Source: JAMBLL01 sp964460075
GTDB lineage: Bacteria > Actinomycetota > Acidimicrobiia > Spongiisociales > UBA5794
Direction: 5' to 3'
DNA: 64,000 bases
Assembly (NCBI GenBank): GCA_964460075.1
Contig: CAYWPC010000001.1
Span: 100,997-164,996 of the forward strand
Positions 25,921 to 34,544 of this stretch are shown one piece after another (the stretch's first letter is position 1; each line of letters begins with the position of its first letter). The notes beneath the pieces are model-generated. The model saw nothing but the letters and a program-made list of their open reading frames with translations, searched no databases and had not been told where the DNA came from. The translations under genes were made by a program, and so were the position numbers.

Positions 25921-26513
25921 GCTCACTGCTCACGGCGATCGGCTCTGCTGAGACCGTCACAATCTCGAGACTTGCCAACCCGAAGATACGAGAAGCTCTC
26001 ACAGCAGCGAACTCCACGATCGTCGAACTTCCCCATATCGGCTGCAAACCCGTGACGGGGATGCTCCAAGGCGACACCCTCAGGATCCGAAGCTGGCCCA
26101 ACCTCGGGGGCGTTCTTGAGCCTGGCACCGCGGAAGACGTCGTTGTCTGGTGGCCATGCCTGGCCAAGGAGCCGGATGTTGGGAACGTCCTACGTCTCGA
26201 TGCCCTCGTAGCCTCCAACGTCGAAGAACGAACCCAGTTTCTCGTCGGACTCCTCAAACGCCTTGGACAAAACCGAGGGATCGCCGCCGCGTGCACACCA
26301 CAGGCACCGAGAGCGATCTTGTACACCTTCGGCATCCCAAGACCTGAGATCCAGATGTTCGAAATGCTCTTCCCTGGAGCGCTTAGCCTCACACCTCGAC
26401 GCCTCGCCGAATTCCCGGGTGGCCTCAGCATCACCGTGACACCGGGGGCATGGCTGCAGCGTGAAATGTATGCTGAAACGCTCAATGACCTGCTGCGCCG
26501 CCATACCAGATAG
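25917..26513 (+). CDS. Hypothetical protein, 198 residues
   Basis: I do not recognise this family. The gene starts with GTG inside the gcvT stop and ends 15 bases before ppgK, so it is likely translated as part of that transcript. The protein is soluble (no signal or membrane helix), with a middle section VVWWPCLAKEPDVGNVLRLD and an HX-rich end PRRLAEFPGGLSIT. A glycine-cleavage accessory role would be a guess from position only. Confidence 0.55.
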   Translation: MSSLLTAIGSAETVTISRLANPKIREALTAANSTIVELPHIGCKPVTGMLQGDTLRIRSWPNLGGVLEPGTAEDVVVWWPCLAKEPDVGNVLRLDALVASNVEERTQFLVGLLKRLGQNRGIAAACTPQAPRAILYTFGIPRPEIQMFEMLFPGALSLTPRRLAEFPGGLSITVTPGAWLQREMYAETLNDLLRRHTR

Positions 26514-26528
26514 GCGAGTCCGATCACG

Positions 26529-27269
26529 ATGACGGCACTCGGCGTCGACATCGGCGGATCGGGTATCAAAGGCGCGCCCGTCGACCTAGCGCATGGGACG
26601 CTCACGGCAGCAAGAATGCGCATCCAAACCCCCCTCCGCTCGACCCCCTCCGCCATAGGCGACATCGTTGCTCAACTCGTCAACCGCCACGCTTGGGAAG
26701 GTCCCGTTGGCATCACTGTGCCAGGTGTAGTCCGCAAAGGAGTTGTTCTGACTACAGGCAACCTAGACGACGCTTGGACAGGTGTCGATGCAGTGGCGCT
26801 GTTCTCAAATGCCATCCAACGTCGCGTCTCCGTCCTCAACGACGCCGACTCCGCCGGGATTGCCGAGGCACGATACGGCGCAGGAGTGGGGATAGGAGGC
26901 GTCGTACTCGTGTTGACGTTCGGAACCGGCATCGGTTCTGCGCTGTTATACAACGGCACACTCGTCCCGAACACAGAGCTCGGTCATCTCGAGTTCCATG
27001 GCGGAACCGTAGAAGGGTACGCAGCTGGAAGGCTCGTACAGCGAGACAGCGCGACGATCGACTGGTGGGCAGAACGCGTCAACGAGGTGCTTGCGTACAT
27101 CGAGACACTCCTTTCCCCGGATCGGATCATCATCGGGGGCGGCATCTCGAGACGATTCGAGGAGTTCTCTTCTCTACTCAATGCCACTGCTGAAATCGTT
27201 CCGGCGCACCTGAGAAACAATGCCGGTATCGTCGGAGCAGCCTTGGCTGCCATGGAGGATGCAAGATGA
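26529..27269 (+). CDS. ppgK: Polyphosphate glucokinase (ROK family)
   Basis: 246 residues. The phosphate loop GVDIGGSGIKGAPVD opens the ROK fold. Later motifs are VLNDADSAGIAEARYG, LTFGTGIGSALLYNG and TELGHLEFHG, the last matching actinobacterial polyphosphate glucokinases more than ATP-only glucokinases. It would phosphorylate glucose with polyphosphate and perhaps ATP. A PPK2 gene lies at 44853, so polyphosphate use appears twice in the window. Overlaps the lipase gene by ATGA. Confidence 0.88.
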   Translation: MTALGVDIGGSGIKGAPVDLAHGTLTAARMRIQTPLRSTPSAIGDIVAQLVNRHAWEGPVGITVPGVVRKGVVLTTGNLDDAWTGVDAVALFSNAIQRRVSVLNDADSAGIAEARYGAGVGIGGVVLVLTFGTGIGSALLYNGTLVPNTELGHLEFHGGTVEGYAAGRLVQRDSATIDWWAERVNEVLAYIETLLSPDRIIIGGGISRRFEEFSSLLNATAEIVPAHLRNNAGIVGAALAAMEDAR

Positions 27270-28090
27270 CCGAGACGACCGGAACGTATACGACCGCGGA
27301 TGGTGTGAACCTTTTCACTCGGTCGTGGACGGCCGACAGCCCACGTTACGACATACTGCTGGTGCACGGCCTCGCTGAACATTCAGGTCGCTGGAGCAAA
27401 CCAGCGGCCTATCTCAGCACGCGCGGCGCGAATGTGCACTCCTTCGATCTGCGAGGCCATGGGAGAAGTTCCGGAGACCGCATCGACATCGAGCGCTTTG
27501 ACCAGTTCTACGACGACATCTCCGAGATGGCTACATCCACCGCTGCGAGCAGTGGTCGGCCTTGGGTTCTCTACGGCCACTCTCTTGGTGGCCTGCAAGC
27601 CGCGGGATATCTGATCGGAAACAAGACGCCACAGCCAAATGCAGCAGTGCTCTCTGCGCCAGCAATGCTCGCCCTCCGCGGCATCGACAGCGTGTTAAGA
27701 GCTGCTGCCACGGTTCTCGGGTCGATCGTCCCGAAGCTGCGCGTGTCCTCCAACATCTCGGGAGACCAACTATCGCGTGATCCCGCTGTGGGAGAGGCAT
27801 ATTTCGCAGACGATCTTGTCTACACAAAAGCTACGACACGCTTCGGAAAAGCCGTCTTCGCTGAACAGGCAAAGCTCGCTGACAGGCATGGTTCCATCGC
27901 CGTCAGCACCTTCGTGGTCCATGGGGCCGATGATGAGCTCGTTGCGCCAGCTGCGAGCGCCGGCCTCGCTGCGTCATCCGGTGTCGAACGAAGGTTATAT
28001 CCTGGGCTCCGCCACGAGATGCACAACGAACCGGAAGCGTTACAGGTATTGGCTGACATTGCCGACTGGATCGACCGAAGCGTCTTCTGA
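27266..28090 (+). CDS. Alpha/beta hydrolase, monoacylglycerol lipase-like
   Basis: 274 residues. The fold is shown by DILLVHGLAEHSGRW, FDLRGHGRSSG and the nucleophile elbow YGHSLGGLQAAGY (Ser near residue 113). The catalytic Asp is likely in VVHGADDELV and the His in GLRHEMHNEP. This arrangement is typical of the monoglyceride-lipase/lysophospholipase branch (Hydrolase_4). The natural substrate is unknown. It is coupled to ppgK by ATGA and converges with adenosine deaminase, 9 bases away. Confidence 0.87.
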   Translation: MTETTGTYTTADGVNLFTRSWTADSPRYDILLVHGLAEHSGRWSKPAAYLSTRGANVHSFDLRGHGRSSGDRIDIERFDQFYDDISEMATSTAASSGRPWVLYGHSLGGLQAAGYLIGNKTPQPNAAVLSAPAMLALRGIDSVLRAAATVLGSIVPKLRVSSNISGDQLSRDPAVGEAYFADDLVYTKATTRFGKAVFAEQAKLADRHGSIAVSTFVVHGADDELVAPAASAGLAASSGVERRLYPGLRHEMHNEPEALQVLADIADWIDRSVF

Positions 28091-28099
28091 CGACCACCG

Positions 28100-29152
28100 T
28101 CAGACACGCCCGTGCGCTGGTCGAACAACATCGGTGATGATGCGACGGCGCTCGTCCCAATCGCCAAACCCTGCCTCGATCGCGTTGACCGTGATCTCTT
28201 CTAAATCTCCCGCGTCCAAGCCGAACGTGGAGGCAGCCAGCCAGTACTCGTCCGACACCGAAACACCGGACATCAGTCGGTTGTCGGTGTTGATCGACAC
28301 GTTGAAACCCATGGCGTACAGGGACCCGAACGGATGCTTGGCAGCGTTGGTATAGGTCGACGTGTGCAGGTTCGACGTGATTGATACCTCGAGGGGGACA
28401 CGGTGATCGCGAACACACCTGGCGAACGAACCCAACTCCGAGATCCTGGATCCGTCAAAGTCCGTGTCCTCGGCAACGCGAACGCCATGGCCGATCCGCT
28501 GTGCCCCGCACAGGGCGACCGCTCGCCACACCGAGTGAACCCCGTCTCCCTCACCTGCATGCAGCGTCAGTCCGAACCCGTGCTCTCTGGCAAGTAAGCA
28601 CGCGTCTAGGTGGACATCCGGTGGATACCCCATCTCGGGCCCAGCAAGATCGAACCCGACGACGCCCTTTCCGAGAAACGGGATCGCCGCTCGCACAACC
28701 TCGACCGAGTCAGAGTTCTGCCTGAGTGCCGCCGCAATCGCGTACACAGCAATCCCATGGTCACGCGATGCCCTGGCAAGACCGTCGAGCGCAGCCTCAA
28801 GAACATCTTCCCGTACGAGACCCTTCTGTGTGCACAGTCCCGGATCGAACCGAACCTCGGCGTACACGACGCCGTCGTTGGCTAAGTCCTGTGCCGACTC
28901 GTACGCGACTCTCGCGATCGCGTCACGAGTCTGCATGACACCGACTGTGTGTGTGAAGGCCTCCAAGTACCGTTCAAGTGACCCGGAACGACCTTGGTAA
29001 AACCATTCCGTGAGCGCCACCTCGTCCGATGCGGGCAGGCCCACGTACCCCACCTGATCCGCGATCTCGAGAATCGTCGCAACCCGCAAACCGCCGTCGA
29101 GGTGCTCATGGATAACCGCCTTCGGCAGATGCTCAACTGTTTCACGAAGCAT
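28100..29152 (-). CDS. add: Adenosine deaminase
   Basis: 350 residues. The zinc ligands are visible: HEHLDGG (usual HxHLDG), then LHAGEGDG (His and catalytic Glu), RIGHGVRV and SINTDNRLM (Asp). ITSNLHTSTY replaces the usual S-N variant region. It deaminates adenosine to inosine in purine salvage, complementing the hpt gene at 22612. The gene is followed on the same strand by nothing; the PEBP gene lies 9 bases upstream, so the two are probably co-transcribed. Confidence 0.92.
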   Translation of the reverse strand: MLRETVEHLPKAVIHEHLDGGLRVATILEIADQVGYVGLPASDEVALTEWFYQGRSGSLERYLEAFTHTVGVMQTRDAIARVAYESAQDLANDGVVYAEVRFDPGLCTQKGLVREDVLEAALDGLARASRDHGIAVYAIAAALRQNSDSVEVVRAAIPFLGKGVVGFDLAGPEMGYPPDVHLDACLLAREHGFGLTLHAGEGDGVHSVWRAVALCGAQRIGHGVRVAEDTDFDGSRISELGSFARCVRDHRVPLEVSITSNLHTSTYTNAAKHPFGSLYAMGFNVSINTDNRLMSGVSVSDEYWLAASTFGLDAGDLEEITVNAIEAGFGDWDERRRIITDVVRPAHGRV

Positions 29153-29161
29153 GTATCAACG

Positions 29162-29785
29162 CTAATGCAGCCTCGGGTTCGATGCGTACAACCCAACGAT
29201 CGAAGCACTGGCGATTACGTGTCCCTCCATTGCGGCTTCGAGAGCGTCACGCACGAAACCTGGTTCGAGACCGAGCACATCTGTGTCGAGGGCATACACC
29301 GTGAACTCATAGCGGTGAACGATCGAGTCATTCCACGGCGGTGCGCTTCCGTCGTACCCATTCCACTGCCCCGCGAGGTCCGGATCTTCTGAGAACCACA
29401 ACGTGTAGTCGTTCTGCCCGTGCACACCCAAGGGTGCCGCGTTGGCGGCCTTCCCCCTCGGTGTGACACCGTTCGAGTGCGAGCCTTCTTCGATCACCGT
29501 CTCCGCTGAAGGGATGTCAGCGAGAAGCCAGTGAGTGAAGTCGACCCGGGGGAGCGAGGCAGGAACTTCTCTATCAGCCACATTGACGTCATCGGGCGCG
29601 CTCGGGCAGTCGTGGTCGATACACGTGACAACGAACGACCGCGCAGCGTGCGGTGCCCCGCTCCAGGCGAGATGCGGGTTGCGGTTACCGCTGAACGCCA
29701 CAGGACCAGGGTCAGCCGGTGCTGCAAGTGCCAGCCGCTCAGGTATCTTGGTTCCGTCGTCAAACGATGCGCTCATCAACTCCAT
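29162..29785 (-). CDS. YbhB/YbcL family (PEBP-like) protein
   Basis: 207 residues of the Raf-kinase-inhibitor-like (phosphatidylethanolamine-binding) fold: NPHLAWSGAPHAARSFVVTC, DHDCP, the HWLLADIP segment and HRYEFTVYALD. The biochemical role of bacterial members is unclear. The frame is open further upstream, but ATG 29785 has GGAGG six bases before it and opens the domain. Divergent from the PqqB-like gene; the 38-base gap holds both start regions. Confidence 0.88.
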   Translation of the reverse strand: MELMSASFDDGTKIPERLALAAPADPGPVAFSGNRNPHLAWSGAPHAARSFVVTCIDHDCPSAPDDVNVADREVPASLPRVDFTHWLLADIPSAETVIEEGSHSNGVTPRGKAANAAPLGVHGQNDYTLWFSEDPDLAGQWNGYDGSAPPWNDSIVHRYEFTVYALDTDVLGLEPGFVRDALEAAMEGHVIASASIVGLYASNPRLH

Positions 29786-29823
29786 CACAAACCTCCGCTC
29801 TCGTCGTGCGCGACAATAGTCCC

Positions 29824-30648
29824 ATGTCACGATCGCTACTCGTACTGGGGTCAGGCCAAGATGGCGGATCTCCCCAAGTTGGTTCCCACCGTGCTCACGC
29901 GACCGAGCGAACGGCGTCGTGCGTTGCAATCATCGGCGACGATGATCACTCGGTTCTCCTCGATGCCTCACCGGACCTTCGCCGTCAGTACCAGCGACTT
30001 GCCCATCATCTCGGCTCGACGCCACGACTCGACGGCGTCGGGATCACGCACGGCCACATGGGACACTATGTGGGCCTTGTACACTTCGGAAAGGAAGCAG
30101 CCGCGGCCGACCATCTGGAACTCTTCGCTCCACGGTCAGTCATCCGCTTCCTTAGATCGAACGAACCATGGGCGACCCTGTTCAACGATGGCAACCTGTT
30201 CGCCGTTCCCATGGACGAAGACGCTATCTCGATGGCTGGCTTCACGATCGCCGCGATACCCGTGCCCCACCGGGCGGAATTCACAACAACGGTCGCGTAC
30301 TCGGTGTCCGTTGCCGGGTTCCCCTGGATGTTGTATCTCCCTGACATCGATGACTGGAGCGAGTGGCCACAAGCAGAGGAGACGATCGCTGCACACGAGG
30401 TGGTCCTCATCGACGCGACCTTCTCATCGATCAACGAACTTCCAGGGCGTGATATGGCGCGCATCAGGCATCCCCTAGTCACGGACACCATCAGTCGGTT
30501 CTCCCATCTCACACGAGGCCGAACGATCGTCCTCACCCACATCAATCACTCCAATCGACTGGGCGAGATTGACGACCCTGTCTCATCTGCCGCTCTCGAG
30601 CGCGGGTTCGTCATCGCTCACGATGGCCTGCTGATCGACCATGTATGA
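29824..30648 (+). CDS. Metallo-beta-lactamase-fold protein, PqqB-like
   Basis: 274 residues. LLVLGSGQDGGSPQVG at the start and the metal motif THGHMGHYVGL resemble PqqB and its PQQ-independent relatives, in which the usual HxHxDH has Gly in place of Asp. Further ligands may be in VPHRAEF and VLTHINHSN. No other PQQ-biosynthesis gene is visible, so PQQ synthesis is unlikely; an unknown hydrolase role is safer. The end overlaps yqgE by 8 bp. Confidence 0.75.
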   Translation: MSRSLLVLGSGQDGGSPQVGSHRAHATERTASCVAIIGDDDHSVLLDASPDLRRQYQRLAHHLGSTPRLDGVGITHGHMGHYVGLVHFGKEAAAADHLELFAPRSVIRFLRSNEPWATLFNDGNLFAVPMDEDAISMAGFTIAAIPVPHRAEFTTTVAYSVSVAGFPWMLYLPDIDDWSEWPQAEETIAAHEVVLIDATFSSINELPGRDMARIRHPLVTDTISRFSHLTRGRTIVLTHINHSNRLGEIDDPVSSAALERGFVIAHDGLLIDHV

Positions 30649-31177
30649 AGAGAGCTACGCTGGCCGATACCTCGTCGCGACACCTCTCATCTCGACACCG
30701 CCGTTCGATCGGTCCGTTGTGCTCCTCCTCGAACACGACGAGTCCGGAGCAATCGGCATCATCTTGAACCTCGACAGCGGCCTCCAAGTCGAGGACCTGC
30801 TGCCGGAAGCTGCATCTCTGGTCAGCGACCCGACGCATGTGTTCATTGGTGGGCCGGTCAGCACGGACACGGCTATCGCACTCGCTCATGCACCAGCGGG
30901 CTCATTTCTACGCCCCTCTGCCTTGGGGACGATCGGCCTGGTCGACCCAATCGCCCCTCCGGACAACATGACGGCGATGCGTCTCTTCGCCGGATACGCT
31001 GGTTGGGATCCAGGACAACTCGAGGACGAGATCACGCAGAACGCATGGTGGGTCACCCTCGCAGACGTCGAAGCCACGCTTGGGGACACATCGGACCTCT
31101 GGAGGACAACGATCAGACGCTCCCCTGGCATCGTTCCGCTCTACAGCACGTTTCCGCCCGATCCGTCAACGAACTGA
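30641..31177 (+). CDS. YqgE/AlgH family protein
   Basis: 178 residues of the UPF0301 family. The diagnostic stretches are GRYLVATPLISTPPFDRSVV, HDESGAIGIILN, VFIGGPV and AGYAGWDPGQLEDEI. The molecular function is unknown in most bacteria. ATG start inside the preceding gene. RNase HII follows on the same strand; a CTG overlapping this gene's stop (31174) is in frame with it. Confidence 0.92.
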   Translation: MYEESYAGRYLVATPLISTPPFDRSVVLLLEHDESGAIGIILNLDSGLQVEDLLPEAASLVSDPTHVFIGGPVSTDTAIALAHAPAGSFLRPSALGTIGLVDPIAPPDNMTAMRLFAGYAGWDPGQLEDEITQNAWWVTLADVEATLGDTSDLWRTTIRRSPGIVPLYSTFPPDPSTN

Positions 31178-31221
31178 TCACGTTTCGGAACACCGCTCAC
31201 ATCACGATCTATGCTCACGAC

Positions 31222-31920
31222 GTGACAGATGCCGCTCCACGACTGAGGCCTTCGCTCAAAGCAACCGCTCCGGGGACAGGCTATGAACGTGCCCTGTGGG
31301 ACCGAGGATGTCTCAACGTCGTAGGACTCGACGAGGTCGGCAGGGGAGCGTGGGCAGGGCCACTCACTGTTGGTGCGGTGGTAATTCCGATGGACCACCG
31401 CATCAACAAAGTCAGGGACTCGAAGCAGTTGAACGCGACGGAGCGCGAAGCGATCGTCGACCGGATCACCGCCTGGTCTCGTGCATGGGCCGTAGGACAC
31501 GCCTCACCCCAGGAGTGCGATGCCTTAGGCATGTCGGAGGCCCAGCGACTCGCTGCACGACGAGCAATCAGCGCTCTGGGACTCCGGATCGACCACGCAC
31601 TTCTCGACGGCAAATGGGACTTCGTAGAGACCGTTGAAACAACCACAATCGTGAAAGGCGACACGAAGTCACTCTCCATTGCAGCAGCCTCCATTGTCGC
31701 GAAGGTCACAAGGGATCGCATCATGCGCACGATTGCTACCACCTATCCGTGGTACGCATTCGAATCCAATAAGGGCTATCCGTGTCATCGTCATCGCGGG
31801 GCACTCCAGGCTCTCGGCCCGTCAACGATCCATCGCCGAACATGGTCGTACATGGAGAAACTGCCATGGGACGGAATCGATGCCTGTCGCAGTGATCCTC
31901 CACCGCTGCACCTCTGGTGA
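31222..31920 (+). CDS. rnhB: Ribonuclease HII
   Basis: Removes RNA from RNA-DNA hybrids. Motifs are VVGLDEVGRGAWAGPLTVGA (catalytic Asp and Glu), RDSKQL, HALLDGKWDF and the C-terminal KGYPCHRHRGAL. The long frame offers several starts; GTG 31222 gives a 232-residue protein with a short natural lead-in before the catalytic motif. CTG 31174, overlapping the yqgE stop, is another possibility. No clear Shine-Dalgarno is seen. Confidence 0.92.
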   Translation: MTDAAPRLRPSLKATAPGTGYERALWDRGCLNVVGLDEVGRGAWAGPLTVGAVVIPMDHRINKVRDSKQLNATEREAIVDRITAWSRAWAVGHASPQECDALGMSEAQRLAARRAISALGLRIDHALLDGKWDFVETVETTTIVKGDTKSLSIAAASIVAKVTRDRIMRTIATTYPWYAFESNKGYPCHRHRGALQALGPSTIHRRTWSYMEKLPWDGIDACRSDPPPLHLW

Positions 31921-32002
31921 CCGGTGAGTCGCTCCATATGCGTACCATTGCGCCCACGACCCAGCGCGGACGTTGACCGAACCATCAACAAGTAGGTGCA
32001 CC

Positions 32003-33187
32003 ATGGCAGAACCCCTCAAGCCCAGAAAGCTCGATGCGACCGACTTCCTCGAAGTAGACGACCTCCTGAGCGGTGAGGAGCGACTTCTCCGAGACACCGT
32101 CCGACAATTCGTGTCCGACAAAGTGACTCCCTACGTTGCGGATTGGTTCGACAGCGGCACATTCCCCAGGGAACTCATCGACGAGATGGGCGCACTTGGG
32201 CTCCTTGGCATGCACCTCGAGGGATACGGATGTGCCGGAACCAGTGCCGTCGCGTATGGCCTCGCGTGCACGGAACTCGAGGCCGGTGACTCTGGTGTGA
32301 GGAGTTTCGTGTCCGTACAGGGCTCGCTTGCCATGTACCCGATTTGGGCATTTGGATCTGAGGAGCACAAGCAGACCTGGCTTCCCGGCATGGCTGCTGG
32401 AAAGATCATCGGCTGTTTCGGCCTCACCGAGCCCGATTCGGGTTCCGATCCGAGCTCGATGCGCACGCACGCTCGGCGAGACGGCAGCGATTGGGTGATC
32501 AACGGAGCCAAGATGTGGATTACCAACGGGTCGATAGCGGACGTCGCCATCGTCTGGGCATCAACCGAAGACGGGATCCGCGGCTTCATCGTCCCGACCG
32601 ACACCCCGGGTTTCGCCGCCAACACGATCGGGAAGAAGATGTCGCTTAGGGCGTCGGTGACGAGCGAGTTGGTACTCGACGACGTACGACTCCCCGGCGA
32701 TGCCGTCCTCCCAGGTGTGCGCGGGCTCAAGGGTCCGCTCGCCTGTCTGAACGAGGCACGGTTCGGTATCCTCTTCGGCGTCGTGGGCGCCGCACGGGCC
32801 TGCTACGAATCAGCCCTCGAGTACTCGAAGGAGCGCACTCAGTTCGACAGGCCAATTGCTTCCTTCCAGCTAACCCAACGCAAGCTCGTCGAAATGCTGA
32901 TTGGTGTCAACAACGGCATGCTCCTCGCGATGCACCTCGGACGAAAGCGGGACGCTGGCACCCTTGCGGCTGAACACGTCAACTATGGGAAGCTTGTGAA
33001 TGTTCGCATGGCTCTCGAGACCGCACGCGAGGCTCGGGGGGTGCTTGGTGCGAACGGTATCACCCTCGAGTATCCCGTTATTCGTCACATGAACAACCTC
33101 GAGTCCGTCTACACCTATGAGGGAACTCACGAGATCCACACGCTCGTTCTCGGACAGGCGATCACGGGGATATCGGCCTTCGCGTGA
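32003..33187 (+). CDS. Acyl-CoA dehydrogenase, glutaryl-CoA dehydrogenase-like
   Basis: 394-residue FAD enzyme. FGLTEPDSGSDPSSM and NGAKMWITNG are the flavin and substrate region. RSFVSVQGSLAMYPI and YEGTHEIHTLVLGQAITGI resemble glutaryl-CoA dehydrogenase, with the catalytic-base Glu in YEGTHE. The likely reaction is oxidation and decarboxylation of glutaryl-CoA to crotonyl-CoA in lysine/tryptophan breakdown, but other short-chain acyl-CoAs are possible. ATG 32003 is chosen from the family N-terminus; a weak AGGTG precedes it. Confidence 0.85.
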   Translation: MAEPLKPRKLDATDFLEVDDLLSGEERLLRDTVRQFVSDKVTPYVADWFDSGTFPRELIDEMGALGLLGMHLEGYGCAGTSAVAYGLACTELEAGDSGVRSFVSVQGSLAMYPIWAFGSEEHKQTWLPGMAAGKIIGCFGLTEPDSGSDPSSMRTHARRDGSDWVINGAKMWITNGSIADVAIVWASTEDGIRGFIVPTDTPGFAANTIGKKMSLRASVTSELVLDDVRLPGDAVLPGVRGLKGPLACLNEARFGILFGVVGAARACYESALEYSKERTQFDRPIASFQLTQRKLVEMLIGVNNGMLLAMHLGRKRDAGTLAAEHVNYGKLVNVRMALETAREARGVLGANGITLEYPVIRHMNNLESVYTYEGTHEIHTLVLGQAITGISAFA

Positions 33188-33209
33188 CATTCGCGTCACG
33201 CCACGAGCC

Positions 33210-33230
33210 AGTGCTCTAGGCTGGAGCACT
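33210..33230. repeat. 7-bp perfect hairpin between acyl-CoA dehydrogenase and AIM24 genes
   Basis: AGTGCTC (33210-33216) and GAGCACT (33224-33230) flank the loop TAGGCTG. It could end the upstream transcript, but no T-run follows. The loop contains TAGGCT, a possible -10 box for the AIM24 gene, so it may instead be an operator overlapping a promoter. Confidence 0.35.
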
Positions 33231-33249
33231 CGACGAGAGAGAGGCACCT

Positions 33250-33936
33250 GTGCGCTTCGAAATCGCCCACCAACCTTCGTACGCCATCACCACTGCATAT
33301 CTCAATCCCGGCGAGGAGCTGCAAACCGAAGCCGGCGCCATGGTTTCGATGGATACGGGAATCGTCATCGAAACGAAGGCAAAAGGCGGTGTTCTAAAGT
33401 CGCTTGGCCGATCCGTGTTCGGAGGAGAGTCGTTCTTCATGAACACCTATCACACCGACACCGGTGGCTCCATGCGCCTGGCTCCGTCGCTCCCTGGCGA
33501 CATGATGGTGCTCGACATCAGCCAAGGTAAGCCGCTCAAAGTTCAGAGTGGCGCATACGTCGCCTCGACGGCCGGCGTTGATGTCAACACCAAGTGGAGC
33601 GGAAGCAAGACCTTCTTTGCATCCGAAGGATTGATCATGTTGCAGGTCTCAGGCCAGGGACAGTTGGTGATCTCGAGCTTCGGGGCGCTGGACGAGTGGA
33701 CACTCGGCCCAGGCGAGACGTACACAGTGGACACCGGCCACCTCGTGACCATGACGCACGACATCGGTTTCAAGGTACGAAAGGTCGGCAACTGGAAGAG
33801 TACCTTCTTCTCCGGTGAGGGTCTCGTCGTCGATCTCACCGGTCCTGGGAAGTTCACGACGCAGAGCAGGAGCCAGGACTCGTTCCTGTCGTGGTTGATA
33901 CCCAAACTCCCAACCCCGAAGTCTTCATCGAGCTAG
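33250..33936 (+). CDS. AIM24/TIGR00266 family protein
   Basis: 228 residues, beta-rich. MRFEIAHQPSYAITTAYLNPGE, AGAMVSMDTGI, FFMNTYHTD and GALDEWTLGPGETYTVDTGHLV are characteristic of the AIM24 family (TIGR00266), found across bacteria and mitochondria and without a clear bacterial function. GTG start with GAGAGAGG 8-10 bases upstream, so unlike several neighbours this gene is not leaderless. Maf follows 26 bases downstream. Confidence 0.87.
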   Translation: MRFEIAHQPSYAITTAYLNPGEELQTEAGAMVSMDTGIVIETKAKGGVLKSLGRSVFGGESFFMNTYHTDTGGSMRLAPSLPGDMMVLDISQGKPLKVQSGAYVASTAGVDVNTKWSGSKTFFASEGLIMLQVSGQGQLVISSFGALDEWTLGPGETYTVDTGHLVTMTHDIGFKVRKVGNWKSTFFSGEGLVVDLTGPGKFTTQSRSQDSFLSWLIPKLPTPKSSSS

Positions 33937-33962
33937 GAAGCTTGGGCGATGCCATCCATGGG

Positions 33963-34544
33963 ATGCACATGACATTCGTGCTTGCATCCGGGTCACCGCG
34001 GCGTTCCCTACTGCTATCGGCAGCAGGGTTCGATTTCGAGACTGTCGTCCCGGACGTGGACGAAACGCCGCTCGACGGTGAGGACCCTTCTGAGTACGTT
34101 CTCAGGCTGAGCGCCACAAAGGCACGAGCTGTGCACCGCGGCCATCATGACATTGTTCTCGGTGCCGACACGACGGTCGTCCGTGACGGTATCGCAATCG
34201 GCAAGCCCATTGACGAATACGATGCGCTCTCGATGCTTGTAGGGCTCGCAGGACGAACGCATGCTGTGCTCACCGGCTGGAGCGTCGTCGGGCCACACGG
34301 CGAGCGGTTCGGTGTCGAGGAATCATCCGTGACATTCCACGAACGCAGTGAGGATGAACTGCGCGGTTACGTTCAGCGAACACAGCCATTCGACAAGGCC
34401 GGCGCGTACGCGCTCCAAGGCGACGACGGGTGGCTCGTCGCTGCTGTCGAGGGATCACGGGCAAACGTCATGGGTCTCCCTATCAGGGAGATCGTCACCG
34501 CTCTTGCAGCATTTGGTATCGACCGCTCATCCCCGCAGCGCTGA
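33963..34544 (+). CDS. maf: Maf-like nucleotide pyrophosphatase
   Basis: 193 residues. The family start FVLASGSPRRSLLLSAAG and the motifs PDVDETPLDGEDP, VLGADTTVV and DKAGAYALQGDDGW are all present. Maf proteins hydrolyse dTTP, UTP or modified nucleotides and affect septum formation. ATG 33963 or 33969 both open just before the motif; the longer is given. Tail-to-tail overlap of 18 bp with the aldehyde dehydrogenase gene. Confidence 0.9.
   Translation: MHMTFVLASGSPRRSLLLSAAGFDFETVVPDVDETPLDGEDPSEYVLRLSATKARAVHRGHHDIVLGADTTVVRDGIAIGKPIDEYDALSMLVGLAGRTHAVLTGWSVVGPHGERFGVEESSVTFHERSEDELRGYVQRTQPFDKAGAYALQGDDGWLVAAVEGSRANVMGLPIREIVTALAAFGIDRSSPQR

Noticed and set aside
29824..30648. PQQ biosynthesis gene pqqB
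   Set aside because: Only distant similarity and no pqqA, C, D or E nearby; kept as a PqqB-like hydrolase of unknown role.
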